Shown piece after piece: positions 8,743 through 18,263 of a stretch of 64,000 bases of DNA. Positions within the stretch are counted from its first letter, which is position 1. Every line of letters starts with the position of its first letter. Below the pieces are notes generated by a model that saw only the letters and a program-made list of their open reading frames with translations, made no database searches and had not been told where the DNA came from. This stretch comes from Gracilaria domingensis. Its lineage: Eukaryota > Rhodophyta > Florideophyceae > Gracilariales > Gracilariaceae. A program made the translations under genes and the position numbers. Location: positions 1-64,000 of the forward strand of contig VCMS01000183.1 of the NCBI GenBank assembly GCA_022539475.1. The letters are read 5' to 3'.

Positions 8743-10731
8743 ATGGAGAAACGGGGCGCGCGCTACCCAAAGAGGGCGCCGAGCGCTCCACCAAGTGGTC
8801 ACCCCATACGGGGTTCAGTGTCCTATCCGGTGTTGGATAACCCGGAGGACCTGATTCGGAAGGAACGCCCACCCAGGGGGAAGAAGGAAGACCGAGAGGC
8901 TGGGGGCCCCTCGACCCTTCCCCGGGCTGACCAAGTGGACGGAGGAGCAGGCTCCGCAAGGGCGGAGCCCGCTCCTGTAACAACCCCAGTGGTAGACCAA
9001 ATGGAGGTGCCAGTCGGACCGCGACTGGACTTGGACGAGGTCACCCGAGTGGTAGTTGATCGAGCCTCCCAGGAGGTCCTCGACAAGGTACCTGTGGTGG
9101 TGTTACAGTACCTCGAGAACGAGGTACGAGGACACATCGACCGATTGGTTATGCTGGCTCTGCAGCAGCAGGGGGCTAAGCTTCAACCTGAGATAGTGGC
9201 CCAGGCCGCGCTCATGAAGCAAGCTCCCCCGCCTGCAGTAGACGCCACCAAACCACTTGGTATTCTCCACCCTAACCTTCCTACACAACCGACTGGTGAA
9301 GGATTTATCGACCGTATGGGGAAAGGGGCAGAGCCTCCAGGGATGGAGGGCCCGAGGTACGTTTACCTCCCCCAACCTACTGGTGTAGCTCCGTCAGGAC
9401 CAAGTGGTGGAGACCCTGATGGAGATTCGTCGAGCTCAGGAGACGAGCGTCGACGTAAACCAAATGGTAAGAAGAAGAAAACCAAAAGGGGAAAGAGAAA
9501 GAGTCGCCGGTCGGACTCGGACTCTTCGTCCTCAGACACCGATTCGGATTCGTCAGGAGACGACGACCGTACAGGTTCACGACGCAAGAGGAAGGACTCT
9601 CGCCAGAAGAAAGGAAAGAATCCCCGCAAGGGTAAGACCAAAAGGTATAACGATTCGGACTCAACTTCCGACGAGGAGACTGACCTAGAGGTGCTTACGC
9701 CGCTCAATGATTTATTCACCAAAGCGGTTGACTATCGTACCTATAGGTTAGAGAACAGACAGGCTGAGTATACCAAAGAGGTAGCTCAGAAGATAACGAA
9801 GCATCATAGGAAGCTTCGTTTTCAACTGGGTGAAACTCGCTTTAGCGGGGATGACCCTATTGCGATCATTGATTTCCTTCAAAGGTTCAAGATCGCTTGT
9901 GACCAGAATGGGTTTTCAGAGGCAGCAGCCATGTGGCTGTTTCAATTCTACCTAACTGGTCAGGCTGGAGCGTTGCTCCACAGTCGCCTCCAAGGAAACA
10001 CCATGGCGGTGGACGAAGACCAAACGGAAATGTTGACGACATACCCACAGGTGGTTAACTTCCTACTGGAAACCTACGCGACCGATGAGGTAATCCAGGA
10101 GGCGTACGCAGAGGTGCTTGCGTACCGCCAGCGCGCGGGACAAACCGAATTGGAATTCGCTCGCTCCTTATGGGCATTAGCCTCCCGCTGTGGAAGCGTC
10201 TTTACTACCAAAAGGTTGAAATCGATGTACGCCGACAACGTGGCGAAGTCTATCCGATCACAGGTTCGTAACTACCTAGCTACCAACCGCACGGTCGACT
10301 ACAACGCACTAGCCCGCCATGCACAGGGACTAGGCGACACCGTTCGGTCAGGGGCCAGGAAAGACTCCGCACCACTTGGCAAACCATCGAAGGAGAAAGG
10401 AAAAACCAGGCGGTCAGTGTTTGACGTAGAGGAAGAGGAGACCACTACGGAGGAGGCGTCCACACAATACGCCTCCCAGGGTCACCCAGTCCACTTGGTG
10501 CATGCGCAACCGACAACTCGATCGCACGGTAATACCTCTTGGTCCAGCTCGCTATCCAGCGAGCCACCCTCAAGACAAACCTCAGCTCTACCATCACAGG
10601 TATCCGTACCGGTCAGCCCGGTCCTAGCGGTACCATTCAAGCAATATGGTGAACGAGGACCACCCCCGCAGCAACGGAGTGCAGTACCTACTGGAGGCCG
10701 TCCCCATCGCGCGCGTCGTCGCTCGCGATGA
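8743..10731 (+). CDS. gag: Element B Gag polyprotein
   Basis: A 662-codon open gag. The first 220 residues are Pro/Gly-rich with a predicted helical stretch around 90-140. Residues about 225-320 form an extreme low-complexity block of alternating Ser/Asp and Lys/Arg runs, like SR proteins. A capsid-type helical domain follows (about 345-560), and a Ser/Pro-rich tail ends the frame. The zinc knuckle of this element (CX2CX4HX4C) lies just downstream in the overlapping frame at about 10757-10800. Gag forms the particle that packages element RNA. Several ACCANNTGGT palindromes lie inside, read in different frames. Confidence 0.9.
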   Translation: MEKRGARYPKRAPSAPPSGHPIRGSVSYPVLDNPEDLIRKERPPRGKKEDREAGGPSTLPRADQVDGGAGSARAEPAPVTTPVVDQMEVPVGPRLDLDEVTRVVVDRASQEVLDKVPVVVLQYLENEVRGHIDRLVMLALQQQGAKLQPEIVAQAALMKQAPPPAVDATKPLGILHPNLPTQPTGEGFIDRMGKGAEPPGMEGPRYVYLPQPTGVAPSGPSGGDPDGDSSSSGDERRRKPNGKKKKTKRGKRKSRRSDSDSSSSDTDSDSSGDDDRTGSRRKRKDSRQKKGKNPRKGKTKRYNDSDSTSDEETDLEVLTPLNDLFTKAVDYRTYRLENRQAEYTKEVAQKITKHHRKLRFQLGETRFSGDDPIAIIDFLQRFKIACDQNGFSEAAAMWLFQFYLTGQAGALLHSRLQGNTMAVDEDQTEMLTTYPQVVNFLLETYATDEVIQEAYAEVLAYRQRAGQTELEFARSLWALASRCGSVFTTKRLKSMYADNVAKSIRSQVRNYLATNRTVDYNALARHAQGLGDTVRSGARKDSAPLGKPSKEKGKTRRSVFDVEEEETTTEEASTQYASQGHPVHLVHAQPTTRSHGNTSWSSSLSSEPPSRQTSALPSQVSVPVSPVLAVPFKQYGERGPPPQQRSAVPTGGRPHRARRRSR

Positions 10732-10758
10732 AGGACCCACAACCGGCAATCTCCTCTG

Positions 10759-11922
10759 TTGGTTCTGTTTGTCGCCTCACCACTTGGCCACAGCGTGCCC
10801 AAGTGTGGCTCCGCAGAACAGGAACGCTCTCCTGACTGCTCGCCAGCAGAACCACCAGGATATATTTGGGCCCCCGGCGCGGAGCGCAGGCACGGGACAC
10901 GCAAATGCGCGACCCAATGCAGCCACACCTCATCAGGTACACCTCGTTACGGAGCAGGACCAAACGGATCCCGCCCCGCAGGCGGAAAACGCCGAACAGT
11001 TGGGATAGAGGCCTTCCCCAACTGTCCGAAGACGGAAGGCCTTCCAGAATCAAGTGGTGCAAGTATGGACAATTACCCATTGGTTACAGGGGAGGAGAGC
11101 CTCATGGACGGCACCGAACCGATATGCTTTCTCAAGCATAGTAACTATAAGGTAAACGTCACCCTCGGGTTTACTTCTAGCCACTTGGTACCATGCGTCA
11201 CTGTCCTGGACACCGGGGCAGGACCTAATCTGGTGAATGCCAAATTATTAACTAACAGACAACTTAATAAGCTTCAGCCATGTACATTAACTAACCCACT
11301 GGTTGACGCCAACAACAGACCACTAACCGTCATGGGAGCGCTTACCATAATGGTATTGATTGACACCATGAGGGTCCGAGTTCGCTTCATAGTCGTCAAC
11401 CAACTGGCAACAGACTGTATCCTCGGAACAACTTTTATAGACCAGCATGTCAGGGCAATTTTTCCACGTTCTAAGACAGTTCTGTTCCATAATGGCCCCC
11501 GGATCGCCATTATTGGTAACCACAAGGGTGCCTCTACGAAAGAGAACCGCACTCAACACCAACCGGTCCCGGAAAACACACTCTCCAACAAGGTGCGATT
11601 GGCAAAGGCGGTAACAATACCACCTATGAACCACTTGGTAGTGAAGGTCACATGCCAACAACCTGGCCTGTTATCCATTCAGAACCATTCACGGTTGGCC
11701 GAACGACACATGACCTTAATGGCGAATGGCATAGTCGACAACATACCGACAAAACCGTTTCAGGTCTACCTGAGTAACTTCAGCAACCGCCCGGTCAAGT
11801 TGCCAAAGCTCACCGTAATTGGTCTTGCCTTACCGGCTCCCGTACGATCTTTACAATTATACCACAATGGTCCCACGAGGTCGTGGATGCTAAGGAAGGG
11901 GGGGGCAGTGTCAATTCGTTGA
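10759..11922 (+). CDS. Element B zinc knuckle and aspartic protease segment
   Basis: The segment begins around the nucleocapsid knuckle and contains the retropepsin core VLDTGAGPNLV (near 11205-11240) and the later ILGTTFIDQH segment of gypsy proteases, with about 150 residues of linker behind it. The polypurine stretch GCTAAGGAAGGGGGGG (11889-11904) lies at its end, at the border to RT, and recurs behind the integrase at 15302. The protease would cut Gag-Pol inside the particle. Confidence 0.85.
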   Translation: MVLFVASPLGHSVPKCGSAEQERSPDCSPAEPPGYIWAPGAERRHGTRKCATQCSHTSSGTPRYGAGPNGSRPAGGKRRTVGIEAFPNCPKTEGLPESSGASMDNYPLVTGEESLMDGTEPICFLKHSNYKVNVTLGFTSSHLVPCVTVLDTGAGPNLVNAKLLTNRQLNKLQPCTLTNPLVDANNRPLTVMGALTIMVLIDTMRVRVRFIVVNQLATDCILGTTFIDQHVRAIFPRSKTVLFHNGPRIAIIGNHKGASTKENRTQHQPVPENTLSNKVRLAKAVTIPPMNHLVVKVTCQQPGLLSIQNHSRLAERHMTLMANGIVDNIPTKPFQVYLSNFSNRPVKLPKLTVIGLALPAPVRSLQLYHNGPTRSWMLRKGGAVSIR

Positions 11923-13415
11923 ATTCGTCGCGAACAGACCATATGGTGCAGCGACTGGCTGAGCGAGAAGACCAGAAACTGGAGCTCGACCCAGTGACCA
12001 ATTGGAAGACGGAGGTGAATATAGGACTTGAAGGGGAAGAGCTCAGAGCTCGGATCCTTGGACTCCTGGAGCCATTCAGTACCATGTGGTCGGGTAAGCT
12101 GGGAGCCATTAAGGCCACCCAGCACAGGATTGACCTCAAACCGGACTCCCGTCCCATCCACCAACAGCCATACCGCGCGGGACATAAGGCCCGTGAGGTA
12201 GAGCTGGAGGAGGTAGAGCGGATGCTCCGCGAGGGGGTTATAGAACCGGCAAACTCGGAATGGGCTAGCCCTGTAGTGCTAGTCCAAAAACGAGGAGAGA
12301 CCCGTATGAGGTTCTGTATTGACTACAGAAAACTTAATGCCGTAACGGTAAGGGACTCGTACCCCATCCCGAGGATGGATGAATGCATCGACTCCCTAGG
12401 AGATGCGAACATCTTTACCACACTGGACGCCAACTGCGGGTATTGGCAGATCGAAATACCAGAGGGTGACCGTGATAAGACTGCGTTTACATGCCACGCA
12501 GGCCTGTATCGCTTCTTACGCATGCCGTTTGGTTTAAGAAACGCCCCCGCTACCTTCCAAAGGGCGTTAGACATCATACTGTCTAAAGTGAAGTGGACAA
12601 CCGCATTGGTATACATAGATGACGTAGTCATCTACTCGAGGTCCATAGAGGAGCACTTCTCGCACGTCCAAGTGGTACTGCAGTTGCTACAAGAGGCAGG
12701 CGTGACCCTCAAACTACGAAAGTGTATGTTCTTCAACCAAGAGGTAGAGTACCTAGGGCATACAATAAGCCCCGGGAAACTTGAAGTGACCAAACGGAAT
12801 ATCCGAGCGGTACAGGAAGCGAAGCTCCCTACGTCGCAGACGGACATACGATCCTTTATAGGTCTATGCAACGTCTACCGGCGGTTCATCAAGGGTTTTG
12901 CAAAGATAGCCGCACCCCTGAACCGGAGGTTGCAGAAGGGGCAGCCCACACACTTTGACCACCTGGAAGAGGACGAGGTGGAGGCGTTCTATACATTGAA
13001 AGCAGCGCTTCTCTCCTCACCGGTACTGGCATTGCCCAAAACGGGACTCCCGTATACACTGGACACAGATGCGTCGGACGCCCAAATAGGTTGCTGCCTA
13101 ATGCAGGAACAGGAGGACGGCAAGCTCGCACCAATTGGGTATTGGAGTAGAGCTCTTAACCAAGCGGAGCAGAACTACACCGTAACGGAGAAGGAATGCC
13201 TAGCGGTTGTTTGGAGTATGCTCATGCTACGTCCTTACCTATATGGTGTGCGCTTCACGCTCCGAACGGATCACGACTCCTTGAGGTGGATATTAGGCTT
13301 GGCGGACGCATCGGGTCGTCTGGCCCGATGGCGTCTGAGACTCTCGGAGTTTGAGTACGATGTGCAGTACCGCCCGGGGTCAAGCACCGAGTGGCAGATG
13401 CATTGTCCCGGTTGA
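11883..13415 (+). CDS. Element B reverse transcriptase and RNase H
   Basis: A 510-codon open segment. It has the entry motif HRIDLKPDSRP and PYRAGHKARE, then WASPVVLVQK, FCIDYRKLN, the fingers/palm LDANCGYWQI, the LPFGL-type motif (MPFGLRNAPATF) and the catalytic YIDDVVIYS box at about 12610. The RNase H begins near 13050 (TLDTDASDAQIGC), includes the EKECLAVVW segment and ends with the TDHDSLRW motif at about 13265. The order and spacing are those of Ty3/gypsy Pol. The catalytic residues visible here are present. Confidence 0.93.
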   Translation: MDAKEGGGSVNSLNSSRTDHMVQRLAEREDQKLELDPVTNWKTEVNIGLEGEELRARILGLLEPFSTMWSGKLGAIKATQHRIDLKPDSRPIHQQPYRAGHKAREVELEEVERMLREGVIEPANSEWASPVVLVQKRGETRMRFCIDYRKLNAVTVRDSYPIPRMDECIDSLGDANIFTTLDANCGYWQIEIPEGDRDKTAFTCHAGLYRFLRMPFGLRNAPATFQRALDIILSKVKWTTALVYIDDVVIYSRSIEEHFSHVQVVLQLLQEAGVTLKLRKCMFFNQEVEYLGHTISPGKLEVTKRNIRAVQEAKLPTSQTDIRSFIGLCNVYRRFIKGFAKIAAPLNRRLQKGQPTHFDHLEEDEVEAFYTLKAALLSSPVLALPKTGLPYTLDTDASDAQIGCCLMQEQEDGKLAPIGYWSRALNQAEQNYTVTEKECLAVVWSMLMLRPYLYGVRFTLRTDHDSLRWILGLADASGRLARWRLRLSEFEYDVQYRPGSSTEWQMHCPG

Positions 13416-13560
13416 ATACCGAAGGATTGGACACTGACCCAGTGGACGACGACATCCCATGCTTTACTATAGAACCAGCTAACCACGAGGTCAATGAAGT
13501 TCTGAAGGGATACTGGCATGATGACAGTACGTACCAAGTGGTAGTGGAGACCCTCCTCCT

Positions 13561-15306
13561 GTGGAGGAAGGGGAACAGGCTCCAATCACCCGTGAGGAAT
13601 TCTTACGCGAACAATCGACCGATAGGTTGTGCAAAACGCTCGCTGACGTACTTGGAAGAAAGGATTCTCATTTCGACGTCGACCACAATGGGTACCTCAT
13701 CAGACGCTCACCTTTAGACGGAGCTCTCCAGAAGGTCGTACCTGAGTCATTAAGACAAAGGGTGTTATATTTGTCACACAATCCACGGCTTTCGGGACAC
13801 CCTGGAGCCACGCGGTTGTACTATACCCTTCGGAGGCAATTCTACTGGCCGCATATGGCTAACGATGTATATACCAATGTGGCGCAATGCAATTCGTGCA
13901 TTAAGACCCGAGGTGGTGTGGCGAAGCACAGGAAGTACCTAAAGCTATTCCCGGCGGCGGGGCCCCTGGAATTCGTAGCAATCGACATACTGGGTCCCCT
14001 GCCCAAGACCTCAGAGGGTTACCGCTTTGTAGTAGTCATAACCGACAGGTTCACAAAGCTCACCAGAGCCATACCTCTGAAGAACCAAACGGCAACGACA
14101 CTAGCGACAGCCTTCCTGGAGAATTGGGTCTACCCGTACGGTGCTCCCATGTACCTACTGACCGATAACGGTTCGAACCTAGCTTCTAAGTTCTTCGAGG
14201 CGGTTTGTACAATGCTAGGGGTCAAGCACTACTTCACCACGGCCTATCATCCGCAAACAAACGGCCAAGTGGAACGCTTCAATAAGACCCTAGTGGCACG
14301 CCTACGGCACTATGTCGAAGAGCACCAAACCACATGGTCTGAGTATGTCCAACCATTGACATATGCGTACAACCTCCAGGTCCACAGGGTCACTCAAACA
14401 ACCCCATTCGACCTGGTACTTTCGCGAACACCACATGGTATTATCGTCCAGCCCGGACCTGACCGCTCGGAAGCGGCCGGGACACTCACACCGGCGAAGG
14501 TCAAGAGAAACATACTCCAGAAGTTACGCGCCGCTTTGGCTGCTGCCAAAGTTAAGATGACATCAGCCCAAGAACGGTATAAAGCGGACTATGACCGAAC
14601 GGTGAGCAAAGTGACCAAAGTGGTAGCAGGAGACATGGTCTTCCTTGACGTGCCACCAAATGGTAAGCGACCAACCCCAGCGGAGATGGAAGAGGACATC
14701 CGCCTTGAGGCGGATATCAATTCTAAACTACTACCCAAGTCCACGGGACCATACAAGGTGATTCGCTCCGACGAGCATACCGCTACGGTCATAATGGAAG
14801 GTTTGGAGAACACGGTCTCCATCGACAGGATTGTCAAGGCCGCACAACCGACGACAGCGAATGCACAACCAATAGGTGAGCCAACGCAGCAGGAAGCGGA
14901 GAGGGAGCAAACGTCTCCCAAACCCCCCCCTATGATGAGTCAGCCGAGCGGTCAACCTTCCACCAGAGCCGTACCGGCTGACCCCACGACCCAAGCGGCA
15001 CAGGAGATCGAGCCTCCGCAAGACCAACGGGTCACACCACCCACGGGGAGCCACGCACCCCATGACCAAATGGAAGAGTCACACCCTCAAGTAGACACTC
15101 AGGAGTGCGCTATTGACACCATTGTAGGTCACGAACACACCACAAAGGGTATGCGCTACCGGGTAAGATGGTATGGATGGTCGCCCGAGCACGACTCTAT
15201 GGAACCACCTGGTCATATCCCTAACAACTTCATCATCCGATACTGGCGCAAACAAGGGCGAACGCCCCCACCAACTGGTATTGCTCCGCGTGGTACGCGT
15301 CGCTAA
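13561..15306 (+). CDS. Element B integrase with C-terminal chromodomain
   Basis: An open segment of 581 codons. The HHCC zinc-binding domain lies near 13780-13905 (HNPRLSGHPG to CNSCIKTRG). The DDE core shows VAIDILGPLP, LLTDNGSNL and HPQTNGQVERFNKTL, so both Asp residues and the Glu are present. A GPY-like region follows and then a Pro/Gln-rich linker. The last 60 residues, from about 15100, form a chromodomain (RYRVRWYGWSPEHDSMEP), which in chromoviruses can steer insertion towards marked chromatin. This assigns element B to the chromoviruses. Confidence 0.93.
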   Translation: MEEGEQAPITREEFLREQSTDRLCKTLADVLGRKDSHFDVDHNGYLIRRSPLDGALQKVVPESLRQRVLYLSHNPRLSGHPGATRLYYTLRRQFYWPHMANDVYTNVAQCNSCIKTRGGVAKHRKYLKLFPAAGPLEFVAIDILGPLPKTSEGYRFVVVITDRFTKLTRAIPLKNQTATTLATAFLENWVYPYGAPMYLLTDNGSNLASKFFEAVCTMLGVKHYFTTAYHPQTNGQVERFNKTLVARLRHYVEEHQTTWSEYVQPLTYAYNLQVHRVTQTTPFDLVLSRTPHGIIVQPGPDRSEAAGTLTPAKVKRNILQKLRAALAAAKVKMTSAQERYKADYDRTVSKVTKVVAGDMVFLDVPPNGKRPTPAEMEEDIRLEADINSKLLPKSTGPYKVIRSDEHTATVIMEGLENTVSIDRIVKAAQPTTANAQPIGEPTQQEAEREQTSPKPPPMMSQPSGQPSTRAVPADPTTQAAQEIEPPQDQRVTPPTGSHAPHDQMEESHPQVDTQECAIDTIVGHEHTTKGMRYRVRWYGWSPEHDSMEPPGHIPNNFIIRYWRKQGRTPPPTGIAPRGTRR

Positions 15307-15486
15307 GGAAGGGGGGGGGGTTATCGAAGCCGTTGAACGCCACGGGGGTTATCGAAGCCGTTGAACGCCACGCTACACGAAAAGCTAACTAACTAACCTA
15401 ACAGGAAAACAAAAGAAGATCAGAGATCACAATGCAAGACACTTTATTAGTCGAGAAGAATCCACGAGAGCGAACCACGAGGTGAC
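15307..15486. other. Spacer with 28-base tandem repeat and antisense poly(A) signal
   Basis: Directly behind the integrase stop lies a G-rich polypurine run (15303-15320), then a 26-base unit repeated twice with a 28-base period (15319-15344 and 15347-15372). At 15443-15448 the plus strand reads TTTATT, so AATAAA on the minus strand, 40 bases beyond the end of the minus-strand ORFs. This is a fitting polyadenylation signal for the antisense gene. Confidence 0.55.
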
Positions 15487-15726
15487 TTAGGAGGCCTTGG
15501 AGGACCCACGGCCACGTCCGCGTCCACGACCGGTTCCACGACCGCGACCACGTCCACGGGAGGTCCCGCGAGATGAAGCGGAACCTCCACGACCAGAGGA
15601 CACCGACACAGGTCCGGCGGAGCTTCCACCCCCGCCGCTAGCCGCGCTCGCTGGCGCACCACCACTTGGTAAGGGAGCAGAAGTACCAGCAGGTCCCGCA
15701 GGGGTACCGCTGCTGACTACCGGCAT
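15487..15726 (-). CDS. Small RG-rich antisense ORF of element B
   Basis: Seventy-nine codons on the minus strand, ending 40 bases before an AATAAA. The first half is Pro/Gly/Ser/Ala-rich; the last 35 residues are almost pure Arg-Gly repeats (GRGRGRGTGRG). Such RGG/RG tails bind RNA or nucleic acid in many proteins. It overlaps the end of the large antisense ORF by a few bases. I can say no more about its role. Confidence 0.5.
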   Translation of the reverse strand: MPVVSSGTPAGPAGTSAPLPSGGAPASAASGGGGSSAGPVSVSSGRGGSASSRGTSRGRGRGRGTGRGRGRGRGSSKAS

Positions 15727-18263
15727 GGTATTCGCAGGACCAGTGAGTGGATGGAAGGAAGGCGGTAAGCTAGACGGAGGGATGCCACCAGAGGTCGGAG
15801 GAGCAAGACCACTAGACGGCCCTGCACCGGGGTCAGACCAGTAGGCGGCATAGGAGCACCGGACGTCGACGGAAGCGGAGCCGAACGGAAACCAGTTGAG
15901 AAACCACTTGGTGCTCCTGTCCCAGTACTTGCTGGAGGAAGAGGAACGTTGTGAGGACCAAGCGGAGTATGGAAAGGTGCCGAAGGATCACCACCAGGAG
16001 GTCCACCAGGGAGTTGATACGTACCAAGGCCACCAAAGCCTACCATTGGGGTCGCAGGTTGCTGTGACGCAGGAGCGTACGGGTTGAAACTTTCCACAGG
16101 GGGTCGATGTAACGGCGCGTGGCCTTCCACAAGGTTGCTCAACTGACCAACATAGGCTGTCACCTCACGGTAGAGATTGCGCTGGAAGTAATCGCGGAAC
16201 TGTCGCAGCTCAGAAGTGCGCCGCTCGTGGTGAGCAACCACGGGGAGCAAGTTGGTAAGAGTATCCACAGCGGTGAGGATGTCATTTGGACCAGGACGGT
16301 TGAAGTGCACCATCGAGGCGTGGTTGAGACGAGCCAAAGCGCTCCGTATCGCGCCACTATCACCACCAGGGGGCACCGGATTCACCGGAAGCGACTGGAA
16401 ACCAACCAGAAGAGGCCCCTGGGCAGCCCGTCCGGGAGGGTGAGCAGCCGCCTGAGGGTTCGCCGGACCACTTGGAACAGGCGCAGCCACGCTGGTCGGA
16501 GGAGTAGCCTGTACAGGTGCCGACGGAGGCAATGCGGGGGACTCATAGTTCTCGGCAGCCACCATCACGGTATCGTCATTACCAAATGGGTCTTCGCCAG
16601 CCATGTGCTGCTGTTGGAGAGGCACGATGCTATGAACCTCCGGGTCGTAGACATCCCAACCCTGTTCAGGCCCCCAATTGTGGTTACTTACCGCAGTGAG
16701 GTAACCATCCAACTGCTGCGCAGTATATTTGGTGCCCTCCACGATGTTGGAGAGCCCCATGGCACGAATGTCGCCGACCACATCGTTGGGAATATTGAAG
16801 ATACGACCAAATGGTTGAGTTCCGCTGATCCCGACAGACTTGTCAGGGCAGCGCGTGTCCCAAGTCACACCTTCCACGGAAGCCTGAAGGGCGAGGATAG
16901 CCACCATGACGGCCCACTCGCTGCGCGCGACCGACCAAACGGCATATGCGTTGTTCCTCTCGAGGGAGATGCTACTACCAAAGTACGCAAGGACCGGCGG
17001 GGTCGGCACTTCCAGCCACTGACATACTTCATAGTGGTCCCACCAAGAGGGTCGATTGACATACCATGTCCGGCGGTTGTGGTCGCTCTGCGACCAATAC
17101 TCAACGTTGTGGAACAGGAACATGGTCCGCGTACGGTTGTTACGGTGACGAACACGGCTCTCAGCCATCGCATCGGTCGCCCACCTCCCACGGTCAGTCC
17201 AATAATTGGTATCTAAAGGGCGCTCAAACGCGACGTACTCCAGATCGACCTCGATGTGCGTAGCAGGTTCGTCCAAGCGGTGAAGGATATCTACCAAACG
17301 GCGGAAGTAGTGGACCTCCCCATCGCAGCGGATGAAGGGGAGATCCGATGGTACGGCCACGGGGATGTAGTATAGAAACTTCGTGTGTCGCTGCCGCGCA
17401 TGGAAACACTGTTGTCGACCGAACCGGCTCTGCTTCTCGCCCTTGCGTGGTGGAGGAGGTGCCATAGGCACCGCCTCCAACCGGCGACAATCCCAACGGG
17501 CAATTGCGGTATACTGCGTGAGACCCATGTGGCGGAACCGCAAGGGACAGAATGAGGAACTGATGTGGAAAGGCCAGTTCCCCAGAGCGACCAATTCGGC
17601 GGAGATATCGGCAAAGCGTGCACCATAGTGGGCATGCGGCTGCCCGTGCGTCCTATTAAGGTCATGAGGATTCAGCTGTTGAGCCTCCACCGTACCGGCC
17701 ACCGCAAGAGGGTTAACATTGCTCGGACCCGCGACGGCCGCGTAGGGATCATACCCACCGCGACCGTAAGGGTCTTGACGAGAGCGCGTATTCGACCGCG
17801 TGTTAGGCTTGAAGATGCCACCGCCGCGGCCGCGCGCTACCCCAGGGGTCTTGCCAGACATCCTCGACCGGGAGGCAACAGTTTCGCGAACCGAACGGTT
17901 GACCTCCGCCGAGGGGGAGACTTCAGAAGCCGAATATCCCTTTATAGGGTCGTAGTGCGGCTCCTCCAATACCAAGTGGTTGGCCTCCACGGGAGCCTCG
18001 GCGCCCGATGGAAAGGACACGGGTGTACCGGTCTGGGACGGCAGACAGGGCTGCGAAGAGTCAACCACGTGGTAATGCGATTGAAACGGCGCCGTCTCAC
18101 CCCCGGGGTCCACCACACCGGGAAGGGCGCGCGTGATGCCCTCCTCGGCACCGTCTTCACGGCGTTCGAACGTCATCGACCACCCCGTTGGGGAAGCGGG
18201 TTGATCACCCATGAGGTATAAAAGGCGCGAGTTGGAGCGAGAGCGTGCCACGGAGGATACCAA
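15717..18263 (-). CDS. Large antisense accessory protein of element B
   Basis: An open frame of 848 codons on the strand opposite to gag-pol, filling the space between integrase and 3' LTR. It has a Ser/Arg-rich start, a GRGGG patch near residue 145, a globular part of roughly 200-520 rich in Trp and aromatic residues (for example WWDHYEVCQWLEV and VARSEWAVMVAILAL), and a long Pro/Gly/Ala-rich C-terminal third. No zinc finger, transmembrane segment or known catalytic motif is visible. The globular part is clearly similar to the antisense product of element C (21400-22100), so it is not a chance frame. Antisense ORFs behind pol are known from some plant gypsy elements; whether these are related I cannot tell. 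Function unknown. Confidence 0.8.
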   Translation of the reverse strand: MVSSVARSRSNSRLLYLMGDQPASPTGWSMTFERREDGAEEGITRALPGVVDPGGETAPFQSHYHVVDSSQPCLPSQTGTPVSFPSGAEAPVEANHLVLEEPHYDPIKGYSASEVSPSAEVNRSVRETVASRSRMSGKTPGVARGRGGGIFKPNTRSNTRSRQDPYGRGGYDPYAAVAGPSNVNPLAVAGTVEAQQLNPHDLNRTHGQPHAHYGARFADISAELVALGNWPFHISSSFCPLRFRHMGLTQYTAIARWDCRRLEAVPMAPPPPRKGEKQSRFGRQQCFHARQRHTKFLYYIPVAVPSDLPFIRCDGEVHYFRRLVDILHRLDEPATHIEVDLEYVAFERPLDTNYWTDRGRWATDAMAESRVRHRNNRTRTMFLFHNVEYWSQSDHNRRTWYVNRPSWWDHYEVCQWLEVPTPPVLAYFGSSISLERNNAYAVWSVARSEWAVMVAILALQASVEGVTWDTRCPDKSVGISGTQPFGRIFNIPNDVVGDIRAMGLSNIVEGTKYTAQQLDGYLTAVSNHNWGPEQGWDVYDPEVHSIVPLQQQHMAGEDPFGNDDTVMVAAENYESPALPPSAPVQATPPTSVAAPVPSGPANPQAAAHPPGRAAQGPLLVGFQSLPVNPVPPGGDSGAIRSALARLNHASMVHFNRPGPNDILTAVDTLTNLLPVVAHHERRTSELRQFRDYFQRNLYREVTAYVGQLSNLVEGHAPLHRPPVESFNPYAPASQQPATPMVGFGGLGTYQLPGGPPGGDPSAPFHTPLGPHNVPLPPASTGTGAPSGFSTGFRSAPLPSTSGAPMPPTGLTPVQGRLVVLLLRPLVASLRLAYRLPSIHSLVLRIPCR

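Noticed and set aside
15100-15260. Chromodomain taken as a host chromatin protein
   Set aside because: It is the C-terminal end of the same open frame as the integrase, as usual in chromoviruses.
16119-17216. Plus-strand frame of 365 codons opposite the antisense gene of element B
   Set aside because: It is the complement of a long, compositionally biased coding region, shows no motif, and the minus-strand protein has a homologue in element C.
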